A stretch of DNA of 64,000 nt from Pelagovum pacificum (GTDB taxonomy: Bacteria > Pseudomonadota > Alphaproteobacteria > Rhodobacterales > Rhodobacteraceae): the NCBI RefSeq assembly GCF_016134045.1, contig NZ_CP065915.1, positions 1,178,001-1,242,000 on the forward strand, in the 5' to 3' direction. Under the pieces are notes generated by a model. The model saw only the letters and a program-made list of their open reading frames with translations. It was not told the DNA's origin and made no database searches. Of this stretch, positions 43,406 to 52,717 are shown one piece after another. The translations under genes and the position numbers were made by a program. Every line of letters begins with the position of its first letter. The stretch's first letter is position 1.

Positions 43406-44902
43406 ATGAGCAGTGCACGGCCGGAAGAGCAGACGAAGACGCTGTCGGCCCTTGGTCTGACCGCACAGGGCGGGCGAGAGGCGGAGATCACCGGGATCAC
43501 GGTGGACAGCCGCGAGGTGATGCCGGGCTACCTGTTCGCGGCCCTGCCGGGCGGCAGCGTCCACGGCGCGGATTTCATCGCGACGGCGCTGGAACTTCAG
43601 GCGGGCGCGATCCTCACCGATGCCGAGGGTGCGCGGCGGGCCGCCGACGAGATCGCCGAGTCGGACGTCGCGCTGATCGTTGCCGAGGATCCCCGCCAGA
43701 CGCTCGCGCAGACCGCCGCGCTCTGGTTCGGGCGTCATCCCTCGACGGTCGTCGCGGTGACGGGGACGAACGGCAAGACCTCGGTGTCGACCTTCTGCCG
43801 CCAGATCTGGATCGAGATGGGCGAGGAGGCCGTGAACCTCGGCACGACCGGGGTGGAGGGCGCCTGGACGCACGGGCTGCGCCACACGACGCCGGACCCG
43901 ATCACGCTGCACCGCGTTCTGGCCGAGGCCGCGCGCCAGGGCATCACCCATGTCGCGATGGAAGCGTCGAGCCACGGGCTCGACCAGCGGCGGCTCGACG
44001 GGATGATCCTCGCCGCGGCCGGGTTCACCAACTTCACGCAGGACCACCTCGACTATCACAAGACGTTCGACGCCTACTTCGATGCGAAGATGGGGCTGTT
44101 CACTCGCGTGCTGGCCGACGACGGGGTCGCCGTGGTCAACCTCGACGATCCGAAGGGGCCGCTCGTGGCCCAGATCGCGGAGGAACGCGGGCAGGAAGTG
44201 ATCGGCGTAGGCCGTCACCCCGAGGCGCGGTTGCGCATCCTCGGGCAGCGGTTCGACGCGACGGGGCAGGAGCTGCGGTTCGAGTGGCAGGGGCGCAGCA
44301 AGCTGAGCCGGCTCGACCTGATCGGCGGCTTCCAGGCGGAGAACGTCCTGATGGCCGCCGCGTTGACGATCGGAGCGGGCGCGGCGCCCGACGAGGTGTT
44401 CGACGTGCTTCGGCATCTGCAGACAGTGCGGGGGCGGATGCAGCTCGCAGCGACGCGCGACAACGGCGCGACGGTGTTCGTCGACTACAGCCACACGCCC
44501 GACTCGGTCGGGGTGGCGATCCGCGCGCTGCGGCCGCACGTCATCGGGCGGATCATCGCTGTCGTCGGTGCCGGCGGCGACCGGGACAGGGGCAAGCGGC
44601 CGCTGATGGGCGCCGCCGCGGCGGAGAACGCCGACAAGGTCATCGTGACCGACGACAACCCGCGTTCGGAGGATCCTGCCGACATCCGCGCCGCTGTACT
44701 GGACGGCGCGCCGGGCGCGATCGAGATCGGCGACCGGGCCGAGGCGATCCTGCGCGGTGCCGACATGCTGGAGCCGGGCGACGCGCTGCTGATCTGCGGC
44801 AAGGGCCACGAGACGGGCCAGATCGTCGGCGACGCGATCCTGCCGTTCGACGATGTCGAGCAGGCGAGCGTTGCGGTCGCCGCGCTCGACGGGCGGATCT
44901 GA
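43406..44902 (+). CDS. murE: UDP-MurNAc-tripeptide synthetase
   Basis: The 498-residue Mur ligase adds the third amino acid, meso-diaminopimelate, to UDP-MurNAc-dipeptide. ATP site V-V-A-V-T-G-T-N-G-K-T-S near residue 116, E-A-S-S-H-G-L-D-Q-R-R and D-D-N-P-R-S-E-D, the DAP-specificity motif, are present. ATG at 43406 follows GGGGGGC; its stop overlaps murF by one base. Confidence 0.96.
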   Translation: MSSARPEEQTKTLSALGLTAQGGREAEITGITVDSREVMPGYLFAALPGGSVHGADFIATALELQAGAILTDAEGARRAADEIAESDVALIVAEDPRQTLAQTAALWFGRHPSTVVAVTGTNGKTSVSTFCRQIWIEMGEEAVNLGTTGVEGAWTHGLRHTTPDPITLHRVLAEAARQGITHVAMEASSHGLDQRRLDGMILAAAGFTNFTQDHLDYHKTFDAYFDAKMGLFTRVLADDGVAVVNLDDPKGPLVAQIAEERGQEVIGVGRHPEARLRILGQRFDATGQELRFEWQGRSKLSRLDLIGGFQAENVLMAAALTIGAGAAPDEVFDVLRHLQTVRGRMQLAATRDNGATVFVDYSHTPDSVGVAIRALRPHVIGRIIAVVGAGGDRDRGKRPLMGAAAAENADKVIVTDDNPRSEDPADIRAAVLDGAPGAIEIGDRAEAILRGADMLEPGDALLICGKGHETGQIVGDAILPFDDVEQASVAVAALDGRI

Positions 44903-46344
44903 TGGCTCTCTGGACTGCCGCCGAGGCCGCTCGCGCGACGGGTGGCGAGGCGACGACCGACTGGCAGGCCGACGGCGTGTCGATCGACACGCGCACGTTG
45001 CAGCCGGGGGACCTGTTCGTCGCATTGAAGGCGGCGCGGGACGGGCACGAGTTCGTCGCGCAGGCGCTTGAGAAGGGTGCCGCCGCGGCGCTGGTCACGC
45101 ACCGCCCCGAGGGAGTTGCCGAGGATGCGCCGCTGCTGATCGTGCCGGACGTTCTGGAGGGGCTCGAAGCGCTCGGCCGGGCGGGTCGGGCGCGGACAGG
45201 TGCGCGGGTGGCGGCGATCACCGGGTCGGTCGGCAAGACCTCGACCAAGGAGATGCTGCGCGCCGCGCTGGAAAAGCAGGGCCGCACCCACGCCGCAGAG
45301 GCCTCCTACAACAACCACTGGGGCGTGCCGCTGACGCTGGCGCGGATGCCGGTCGATACCGACTATGCCGTGATCGAGATCGGGATGAACCATCCCGGAG
45401 AGATCGCGCCGCTGGCGAAGATGGCCCGGCCGCACGTTGCGATGATCACCACCATCGCGCCCGCCCACCTCGAGGCGTTCGGCGCGATCGAGGGGATCGC
45501 GCGGGAGAAGGCCTCCATCTTCGAGGGGCTGGAGCCGGGCGGCGTCGCCGTGGTGAACGGGGACCTGCCGACCTCGCCGATCCTGATCGAGACGGCAGAG
45601 GCCGCCGGCGCGCGCGTGGTCACCTTCGGCACCGCGCGGACCAACCACCACCGGCTTCTGTCGGCGCAGGTCTGCGAGGGTGCGACGGTCGGCACGGCAC
45701 GGCTCTGGCGGACGCATGTCGACCTCAAGGTTGCGACCGAGGGACGGCACTTCGCGGTCAACGCGCTTGGCTGCCTGGCGGTGGCGAAGGCGCTCGGCGC
45801 GGACCGGACGCGGGCGCTGATGGGGCTTGGCCTCTGGGCGCCGCCGGCGGGCCGGGGGATGCGGGAGGAGCTGTTGCTGGATGACGGCGTCGCGTCCGGG
45901 ACGATCGATCTGATCGACGACGCCTTCAACGCCAACCCGACCTCGCTGATCGCCGCGCTGGACGTGCTCGCCGCCGCCAAACCGCGCGACAACGTCGGCC
46001 ACATCGGCCGGGGGCGGAGGATCGCGGTGCTCGGCGACATGCTGGAGCTCGGGGCGGACGAGGCGGCGATGCATGCCGATATCGCCCGAGAGCCCGCCAT
46101 GCAGTCGGTCCATGTCGTCCATTGCGTCGGCAAGCTGATGCGCAATCTTTACGACGCGCTGCCCGAGGACCGTCGCGGTCGCTGGGTGGCCTCCGCCGAC
46201 GAGCTGGCCCGCCACGCGGCGCGGCTGGTCGACGGTGGCGACGTCGTGCTGGTCAAGGGGTCGAAGGGCAGCCGGGTGTCGCTTGTCGTTGACGCCATCC
46301 GAAAACTGGGACATCGCAACGAGATGTCCGAACAAGAGGCCTGA
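44902..46344 (+). CDS. murF: UDP-MurNAc-tripeptide--D-Ala-D-Ala ligase
   Basis: The 480-residue Mur ligase adds D-Ala-D-Ala. [15 protein letters not shown] near residue 107 is the ATP loop, followed by [12 protein letters not shown] and [21 protein letters not shown] is the C-domain signature. mraY begins two bases after the stop. Confidence 0.96.
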   Translation: MALWTAAEAARATGGEATTDWQADGVSIDTRTLQPGDLFVALKAARDGHEFVAQALEKGAAAALVTHRPEGVAEDAPLLIVPDVLEGLEALGRAGRARTGARVAAITGSVGKTSTKEMLRAALEKQGRTHAAEASYNNHWGVPLTLARMPVDTDYAVIEIGMNHPGEIAPLAKMARPHVAMITTIAPAHLEAFGAIEGIAREKASIFEGLEPGGVAVVNGDLPTSPILIETAEAAGARVVTFGTARTNHHRLLSAQVCEGATVGTARLWRTHVDLKVATEGRHFAVNALGCLAVAKALGADRTRALMGLGLWAPPAGRGMREELLLDDGVASGTIDLIDDAFNANPTSLIAALDVLAAAKPRDNVGHIGRGRRIAVLGDMLELGADEAAMHADIAREPAMQSVHVVHCVGKLMRNLYDALPEDRRGRWVASADELARHAARLVDGGDVVLVKGSKGSRVSLVVDAIRKLGHRNEMSEQEA

Positions 46345-46346
46345 GC

Positions 46347-47429
46347 ATGCTCTACTGGTTGACCGCCATTTCGGACGGCGGCGATTTCTTCAACCTTTTC
46401 CGATACATCACCTTTCGGGCGGGCGGTGCCTTCCTGACGGCGCTGCTGTTCGGGTTCATCTTCGGCATCCCGCTGATCAACGTGCTGCGCAAGCGGCAGG
46501 GGCGGGGCCAGCCGATCCGCACCGACGGACCGGAGGGGCACCTCGTCAAGGCCGGGACGCCGACGATGGGGGGCCTGCTGATCGTCGGTGCGCTGACGAC
46601 GTCGACCCTGCTCTGGGCGCGGCTCGACAACCCGTTCGTGCTGATGGTGCTGTTCGTCACACTGGCCTTCGCGGCCATCGGCTTCGCCGACGACTACGCC
46701 AAGGTGACCAAGCAATCGAGCGCCGGCCTGTCGAGCCGCGCGCGGCTGCTGCTCGGCTTCGTGATCGCGGGGATGGCGGGCTTCTGGTTCGCGCAGTTCC
46801 ATCCCGACGAGCTGACCAACCAGCTGGCCTTCCCGGTGTTCAAGAACACGCTGCTGAACCTCGGTATCCTGTTCGTGCCCTTCTCGATGATCGTCATCGT
46901 CGGCGCGGCGAACGCGGTGAACCTGACGGACGGGCTCGACGGGCTGGCGATCATGCCGGTCATGATCGCCGCCGGGACCTTCGGGGTGATCGCCTACGCG
47001 GTCGGTCGCACCGACTTCACCGAGTATCTCGACGTTCACTACGTCCCCGACACCGGTGAGATCCTGATCTTCTGCATGGGCCTGATCGGCGGCGGCCTCG
47101 GCTTCCTGTGGTACAACGCACCGCCCGCCGCCGTCTTCATGGGCGATACGGGGAGCCTCGCGCTCGGCGGGGCGCTCGGCGCGATCGCGGTGGCGACCAA
47201 GCACGAGATCGTTCTCGCCATCGTCGGCGGCCTCTTCGTGGTCGAGGCGCTGTCGGTCATCATCCAGGTGCTCTACTTCAAGCGGACGGGCAAACGGGTC
47301 TTCCTGATGGCCCCGATCCACCACCATTACGAGAAGAAGGGCTGGGCCGAGCCGCAGATCGTGATCCGCTTCTGGATCATCTCGCTGATCCTCGCGATGA
47401 TCGGCCTCGCAACCCTGAAGGTGCGCTGA
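46347..47429 (+). CDS. mraY: Phospho-MurNAc-pentapeptide transferase
   Basis: The 360-residue enzyme makes lipid I at the inner membrane. About ten helices are present, with [30 protein letters not shown] and M-A-P-I-H-H-H-Y-E, all catalytic signatures. It is followed by a 102-base gap with a hairpin and then an unrelated transporter gene rather than murD. Confidence 0.96.
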   Translation: MLYWLTAISDGGDFFNLFRYITFRAGGAFLTALLFGFIFGIPLINVLRKRQGRGQPIRTDGPEGHLVKAGTPTMGGLLIVGALTTSTLLWARLDNPFVLMVLFVTLAFAAIGFADDYAKVTKQSSAGLSSRARLLLGFVIAGMAGFWFAQFHPDELTNQLAFPVFKNTLLNLGILFVPFSMIVIVGAANAVNLTDGLDGLAIMPVMIAAGTFGVIAYAVGRTDFTEYLDVHYVPDTGEILIFCMGLIGGGLGFLWYNAPPAAVFMGDTGSLALGGALGAIAVATKHEIVLAIVGGLFVVEALSVIIQVLYFKRTGKRVFLMAPIHHHYEKKGWAEPQIVIRFWIISLILAMIGLATLKVR

Positions 47430-47441
47430 GAAGAGCGTCGC

Positions 47442-47465
47442 CGGAGGGCCTGGCATGGCCCTCCG
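47442..47465 (+). other. Hairpin between mraY and the Nramp-like gene
   Basis: CGGAGGGCC and GGCCCTCCG are perfect arms with loop TGGCAT, 13 bases after mraY. There is no T-run, so it could weaken but not fully end transcription of the dcw operon. Confidence 0.5.
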
Positions 47466-47531
47466 CATCCGCTGGAACCGATAAGGTGAACTCGTCGTTC
47501 AGCTTTTAACAGGTCCCAGTGAGGTCATGCC

Positions 47532-48788
47532 ATGTCCGATCAAGGTTCTCCCGGCAAACTCCGGACATGGTCCATCGTCGGCCCGGGCATCGTGGCGGCG
47601 GCCACCGGCGTCGGCGCGGGTGACCTCGTCGCCACCCTGATCGCCGGCTCGCGCTACGGCTACGCCCTGCTCTGGGCGGCAGTGATCGGTTGTATCGTGA
47701 AGATCGCGCTCGCCGAGGGGACGGCGCGCTACCACCTCTCCACCGGCTCGACGATCCTCGACGGCTGGCAGAGCCTCGGGCGCTGGACCAGCTGGTACTT
47801 CGGCATCTACATCGTGATCTGGGGCTTCGTCTACGGCGCCACGGCGATGAGCGCGACGGCCCTGCCGCTGTCGGCGCTGATGCCCGGACTGCTGCCGAAC
47901 TGGGTCTGGGGCGCGGGCGTCGGGATCCTCGGCGCCGCCTTCGTCGCGCTGAACCGCTACGACACGTTCGAGACGGTGATGAAGTGGCTGATCGGACTGA
48001 TGTTCCTGATCGTCGTCTCCATCGCCATTCTGGTCCTGCCCGATGTGCCCTCCATGATCGCAGGCCTCGTGCCGCGCGTGCCGGATGGGTCGACCTTCTA
48101 CACGCTCGGACTGATCGGCGGGGTCGGGGGCACCATCACCATGGCCGCCTACGGCTACTGGGTGAACGCCAAGGGCTGGCACGGGCCCGAGAAGATGGGC
48201 GTGATGCGGCTCGACAACCGGGTCGGTTACATCGTCACCGGCATCTTCGTGATCGCCATGCTGATCGTCGGGGCGGAGCTGCTCTATGCCGCCGACATCG
48301 CGCTGGCTGAGGGCAACGACGGCCTGATCCAGCTGAAGGACGTGCTGGCCGAGCGGTTCGGCAATTTCATCGCGGTGCTGTTCCTGGTCGGCTTCGCGGC
48401 GACGTCGCTGACCTCGCTCCTCGGCGTGTGGCACGGGGTGTCCACGCTGTTCGCGGACTTCGTGCAGAACATGCGCGGGCAGGACACGGCGGACCGGGGC
48501 GACCTGCACCGCTCGATGCCGTTCCGGGCCTACCTGTTCTGGCTGACGTTCCCGCCGATGATCCTGTTCGCCTTCGACCGGCCGTTCCTGCTTGTCATCA
48601 TCTACGGCGCGTTCGGGGCGTTCTTCATGCCGTTCCTCGCGATCACGCTGATCTGGCTCCTGAACTCGTCCCGTGTACCGGCGGAGTGGCGGTCCGGCTG
48701 GCTGTCGAACGGTCTGCTCGGCATCGCGGCGGCGCTCTTCACGCTGCTCTGCCTGAACGAGGTCTGGGGGCTGGTCGCGGGCGACTGA
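47532..48788 (+). CDS. Nramp-related divalent metal transporter
   Basis: The 418-residue protein has about eleven transmembrane segments and the Nramp start ([19 protein letters not shown]). In canonical Nramp proteins helix 1 carries D-P-G-N and helix 6 M-P-H for the metal; here the positions read G-A-G-D and T-M-A-A-Y-G, so metal specificity may differ. Its position between mraY and murD on the same strand is unusual. Family by sequence is fairly secure, substrate unknown. Confidence 0.8.
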   Translation: MSDQGSPGKLRTWSIVGPGIVAAATGVGAGDLVATLIAGSRYGYALLWAAVIGCIVKIALAEGTARYHLSTGSTILDGWQSLGRWTSWYFGIYIVIWGFVYGATAMSATALPLSALMPGLLPNWVWGAGVGILGAAFVALNRYDTFETVMKWLIGLMFLIVVSIAILVLPDVPSMIAGLVPRVPDGSTFYTLGLIGGVGGTITMAAYGYWVNAKGWHGPEKMGVMRLDNRVGYIVTGIFVIAMLIVGAELLYAADIALAEGNDGLIQLKDVLAERFGNFIAVLFLVGFAATSLTSLLGVWHGVSTLFADFVQNMRGQDTADRGDLHRSMPFRAYLFWLTFPPMILFAFDRPFLLVIIYGAFGAFFMPFLAITLIWLLNSSRVPAEWRSGWLSNGLLGIAAALFTLLCLNEVWGLVAGD

Positions 48789-48852
48789 CCGGCCGGCTTG
48801 CGCCGCTCCGTCCGCGGCGGTAGCGAAGAAGCCGGACCAGTGGGGAAGTGCC

Positions 48853-50250
48853 ATGATACCTGTCAGCGGAGTCGACGGCGAGCGGATCGCCGTGCTCGGA
48901 TTGGGCCGTTCCGGTCGGACGACAGCCGCCGCCCTGCGCGCCGGCGGTGCAACGGTCGTCGCATGGGACGACGGGCCGGCTGGCCGCGCCGCGGCAGAGG
49001 CCGAGGGCATCGAGCTGCGCGACCTCGCCCGCGACGGCGCGATGTCGGATGTCGCCGCGCTGATCGTCTCGCCCGGCATTCCGCACCTCTACCCCGCGCC
49101 GCACCCCGCCATCGCGGCGGCGTGGGAGGCGGGCGTCCCCGTCGACAACGACATCGGCCTGTTCTTCCGCTCCTTCGGCACGGAGGAGTGGATGCGCTTC
49201 GACCAGCCGCCGAAGGTGATCGCCGTCACCGGATCGAACGGCAAGTCCACCACGGCGGCGCTGATCCAGCATGTCCTGACCGAGGCGGGCCGCGAGAGCC
49301 AGCTGGCCGGCAACATCGGGCGCGGCGTGCTCGACATCGACCCGCCCGGCGACGGCGGTGTCGTGGTGCTGGAGCTGTCCTCCTACCAGACCGACCTCGC
49401 GCGGTCGCTGACGCCCGACGTGGCGGTCTTCACAAACCTCAGCCCCGATCACCTCGACCGGCACGGCGGGATGGGGGGCTATTTCGCGGCCAAGCGCCGG
49501 CTGTTCGCGGAAGGCGGCCCCGACCGCTGCATCATCGGCGTGGACGAGGCGGAGGGGCAGTACCTTGCCAACCAGCTTTCCGAAAGCCGCGCCGATGACC
49601 GGGTGATCCGGGTGTCCGTCACCCGTAAGCTGCCCGAGGGCTGGACCGTGACGGCGCGCAAGGGCTACCTCGCCGAGAACCGCAAGGGCCGACAGGTCGG
49701 CGCGATCGACCTGCGCTCCATTCCGGGGCTGCCCGGCGCGCACAACCACCAGAATGCCTGCGCGGCCTACGCGGTCGCCCGGACCCTCGGCCTCGCCCCG
49801 CGGGTGATCGAGGGCGCCTTCGCCAGCTACCCGGGCCTGCCGCACCGCTCGCAACTGATCGCCGAACGGCGCGGCGTGCGCTTCGTCAACGACAGCAAGG
49901 CGACCAACGTCGACAGCGCGGTGAAGGCGCTGATGGCCTTCGACCGGGTGCGCTGGATCTGCGGCGGTCTGGAGAAGGCGGGCGGCCTCGCCGCGCTGCT
50001 GCCCGCGACGGGCTCCGTCGTGAAGGCCTACGTGATCGGCCGCGAGGCCGAGAGCTTCGCCACGCAGCTGAAAGGCGTGGATGCGGAAGTCTGCACGACC
50101 ATGGCTCAGGCCGTCGCCCGCGCCGCCGAGGAGGCGGAGGAGGGCGAAGTCGTCCTGCTCGCCCCCGCGGCGGCGAGCTTCGACCAGTACGACAGTTTCG
50201 AGAAACGCGGCGACGATTTCGCCGCGCAGGTCGCCGCGCTCGGCGTGTGA
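48853..50250 (+). CDS. murD: UDP-MurNAc-L-alanine--D-glutamate ligase
   Basis: The 465-residue Mur ligase adds D-Glu. It has [10 protein letters not shown] near residue 12, [13 protein letters not shown] near 122, L-E-L-S-S-Y-Q and [22 protein letters not shown]. It follows the Nramp-like gene by 64 bases with GGGGAAG before the ATG. Downstream the usual ftsW/murG/murC are missing. Confidence 0.96.
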   Translation: MIPVSGVDGERIAVLGLGRSGRTTAAALRAGGATVVAWDDGPAGRAAAEAEGIELRDLARDGAMSDVAALIVSPGIPHLYPAPHPAIAAAWEAGVPVDNDIGLFFRSFGTEEWMRFDQPPKVIAVTGSNGKSTTAALIQHVLTEAGRESQLAGNIGRGVLDIDPPGDGGVVVLELSSYQTDLARSLTPDVAVFTNLSPDHLDRHGGMGGYFAAKRRLFAEGGPDRCIIGVDEAEGQYLANQLSESRADDRVIRVSVTRKLPEGWTVTARKGYLAENRKGRQVGAIDLRSIPGLPGAHNHQNACAAYAVARTLGLAPRVIEGAFASYPGLPHRSQLIAERRGVRFVNDSKATNVDSAVKALMAFDRVRWICGGLEKAGGLAALLPATGSVVKAYVIGREAESFATQLKGVDAEVCTTMAQAVARAAEEAEEGEVVLLAPAAASFDQYDSFEKRGDDFAAQVAALGV

Positions 50251-50258
50251 GAGGGACG

Positions 50259-51125
50259 ATGGGACAGCATACCACCATCGCGAGCGATGCGCTGACGGTC
50301 GAGGTCGCCGACCTCGGCGCCGAGATGCAGAAGATCACCCGTGCCGACGGGGCGGAGCTTCTGTGGCATGGCGATGCCGCCTTCTGGACCGGCCGCGCGC
50401 CGCTGCTGTTTCCGATCGTCGGGCCACCGGTCGACGGCCACGTGTCGATCAAGGGCACCCGCTACGAGATGGCGCAGCACGGCTTCGCGCGGCGGTCGAT
50501 CTTCGCCCTGCAGGACACCGGCCCCGACTGGTGCCGCCACCGCCTCGCCGACAGCGAGGATACCCGCGCGGCCTATCCCTTCGCCTTCACGCTCGACGTG
50601 ACCCACCGGCTCGACGGGGCGACCCTGTCGGTGACGGTCGAGGTCACGAACCGCGATACGATGCCAATGCCCTTCGGCTTCGGCTTTCACCCGGCGTTCG
50701 CCTGGCCACTGCCCGGCGCAACCGGCCAGCACGAGATCCGCCTCGCCAACGGCGCGACGCCGCCGGTCCACCGGCTCCACGACAACCGCGTCACCAAGAC
50801 ACCCGACCCGTCGCCGATGACCGACGGCGTGCTGCCGCTCGACCACGCATTGTTTGAAGAAAGCGCCCTGATCTTCCGCGAGGGCACCGGCGACCGGCTC
50901 AGCTACAGTGCCGCGACCGGACCGACGCTGGACTTCCACTTCGAGAACCTGCCGTATCTCGGCATCTGGACGAAGCCCGGCGCGCCCTTTCTCTGCATCG
51001 AGCCGTGGCACGGCATCGCCCCGGACGAAGGCGCAAGCGACGCGCTCACCGACCGTCCCGGCACCATCACGCTCGCCCCGGGGGCGACCGAACGGTTCTC
51101 ATGGTCGCTGACGGTGCGCGGCTAG
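50259..51125 (+). CDS. Aldose 1-epimerase family protein
   Basis: The 288-residue galactose-mutarotase-like protein begins MGQHTTIASDALTVEVADLG-A and has A-P-L-L-F-P-I-V-G, H-G-F-A-R and F-G-F-G-F-H-P-A-F (catalytic His), W-T-K-P-G-A-P-F-L-C-I-E-P-W-H-G near the end, the pattern of LacX/YeaD-type hexose-6-phosphate or aldose epimerases. ATG at 50259 has GAGGG just upstream; GTG at 50247 overlaps murD. No sugar operon surrounds it. Confidence 0.88.
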   Translation: MGQHTTIASDALTVEVADLGAEMQKITRADGAELLWHGDAAFWTGRAPLLFPIVGPPVDGHVSIKGTRYEMAQHGFARRSIFALQDTGPDWCRHRLADSEDTRAAYPFAFTLDVTHRLDGATLSVTVEVTNRDTMPMPFGFGFHPAFAWPLPGATGQHEIRLANGATPPVHRLHDNRVTKTPDPSPMTDGVLPLDHALFEESALIFREGTGDRLSYSAATGPTLDFHFENLPYLGIWTKPGAPFLCIEPWHGIAPDEGASDALTDRPGTITLAPGATERFSWSLTVRG

Positions 51126-51142
51126 GTCCCACCCGGCTCTCT

Positions 51143-51211
51143 CATCTGGCCGAAAATACCTCTCGGGGGTGAATTGGGCCGCAGGCCCAAGAGGGGGCAG
51201 ACAGCCCCCTG
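51143..51211. repeat. Dispersed Rhodobacteraceae-type intergenic repeat
   Basis: The stretch CATCTGGCCGAAAATACCTC, then a GGGGG run, GAATTGGGCC-GCA-GGCCC and GGGGGC...GCCCCC is a sequence I recognise as common between genes of this family. It forms two GC-rich hairpins between the convergent epimerase and sdaA genes and may end both transcripts. Confidence 0.65.
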
Positions 51212-51266
51212 ATCCGCCCGACCGGCAGGGAGGGCTCACAAGGCGCACCGCAGGTGCTCCGCCGGA

Positions 51267-52640
51267 TCAGCAGTTCGGCACGTTGACCGCGAGCCCGCCG
51301 AGCGCCGTTTCCTTGTACTTCTCGCTCATGTCCTCGCCGGTCTGGCGCATGGTCTCGATCGCCGAGTCGAGCGGGACGAGGTGGACGCCGTCGCCGCGCA
51401 GCGCCAGCGACGCGGCGGAGACCGCCTTGATCGCGCCGAGGCCGTTGCGCTCGATACAGGGCACCTGAACGAGGCCGCGGATGGGGTCGCAGGTCATCCC
51501 CAGATGATGCTCGAGCGCGATCTCGGCCGCGTTCTCGATCTGCTCGACCGTGCCACCGAGCACCGCGCAGAGCCCCGCCGCCGCCATCGCGGAGGCCGAG
51601 CCGACCTCGGCCTGGCAGCCGCACTCCGCGCCCGAGATCGAGGCGTTGTACTTGATGAGCCCGCCGATCGCCGCGGCGGTCAGAAGGAACTCCGGCACGC
51701 GCGAGGTGGTCGCGCCCGGCACGTGGTCGAGCCAGTAGCGGATGGTTGCGGGCACAACGCCCGCCGCGCCGTTCGTCGGTGCGGTGACGACTTGCCCGCC
51801 GGCGGCGTTCTCCTCGTTCACGGCCATCGCGTAGGCCGACATCCAGTCGTTGATCGTGTGCGGCGGGGCGAGGTTCATGCCGCGCTCGGCGACGAGGCTG
51901 TCGCGGATCGCCATCGCGCGGCGGCGCACGTTCAGCCCGCCGGGCAGAATGCCGGAGGTCGACAGGCCGCGGTCGATGCAGGCCGCCATGACGTCCCAGA
52001 TGCGCGTCAGCCCCCGGTCGAGGTCGGCGTGGCTGCGCCGCGCAAGCTCGTTCCTGCGCTTCATCGCGGCGATGTTCAGCCCGCTCTCCTGCGCCATCCG
52101 CACCATCTCGGCGGCGGTGGAGAAGGGGTAGGGGACCGCCGGGCCGGTGTCGGTGTCCTTGCCGGCGGCGAGTTCCGCCTCGGTCAGGACGAAGCCGCCG
52201 CCGACGGAATAGTAGGTGACCTGCACCAGCTCGTCGCCCTGTGCGTCCGTCGCGCGCAGGATCATCCCGTTGGCATGGCCGGGCAGGCCCGGGCCGTAGT
52301 CGAAGTGGAGGTCCGCCTCGGGGTCGAAGCGCAACGGGCCGAGCCCCTCGGGGGTCACCGTCTTCTCGGCCCGGATGCGGGCGAGTTCCGCTTCGGCCTT
52401 CTCCGCGTCGTAGCTTTCGGGAACGAACCCGGCGAGGCCGAGGATCGTGGCGCGGTCGGTGGCATGGCCGACCCCGGTGAAGGCGAGCGAGCCATGCAGC
52501 GTAGCCCGCAGCCCCGCAACCTGGAAGGGCGAGGCGCGCAGGTGGTCGAGGAAGCGCGCGGCAGCCACCATCGGTCCCATCGTGTGGGACGAGGAGGGGC
52601 CGACGCCGACCTTGAACATGTCGAAGACCGAAAGGAACAT
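51267..52640 (-). CDS. sdaA: L-serine ammonia-lyase, iron-sulfur dependent
   Basis: The 457-residue single-chain enzyme deaminates serine to pyruvate with a [4Fe-4S] cluster. It opens [19 protein letters not shown] and has cluster cysteines in G-A-E-C-G-C-Q, G-M-T-C-D-P and V-Q-V-P-C-I-E-R-N. It stands alone. Confidence 0.95.
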   Translation of the reverse strand: MFLSVFDMFKVGVGPSSSHTMGPMVAAARFLDHLRASPFQVAGLRATLHGSLAFTGVGHATDRATILGLAGFVPESYDAEKAEAELARIRAEKTVTPEGLGPLRFDPEADLHFDYGPGLPGHANGMILRATDAQGDELVQVTYYSVGGGFVLTEAELAAGKDTDTGPAVPYPFSTAAEMVRMAQESGLNIAAMKRRNELARRSHADLDRGLTRIWDVMAACIDRGLSTSGILPGGLNVRRRAMAIRDSLVAERGMNLAPPHTINDWMSAYAMAVNEENAAGGQVVTAPTNGAAGVVPATIRYWLDHVPGATTSRVPEFLLTAAAIGGLIKYNASISGAECGCQAEVGSASAMAAAGLCAVLGGTVEQIENAAEIALEHHLGMTCDPIRGLVQVPCIERNGLGAIKAVSAASLALRGDGVHLVPLDSAIETMRQTGEDMSEKYKETALGGLAVNVPNC

Positions 52641-52717
52641 GGCCGGAGCCTAGCCGCACCGTCCCCGATCAAATCGCTGCCGAAAGACCTGTGCGCGCGC
52701 AATTGCGACAGCGGCGG

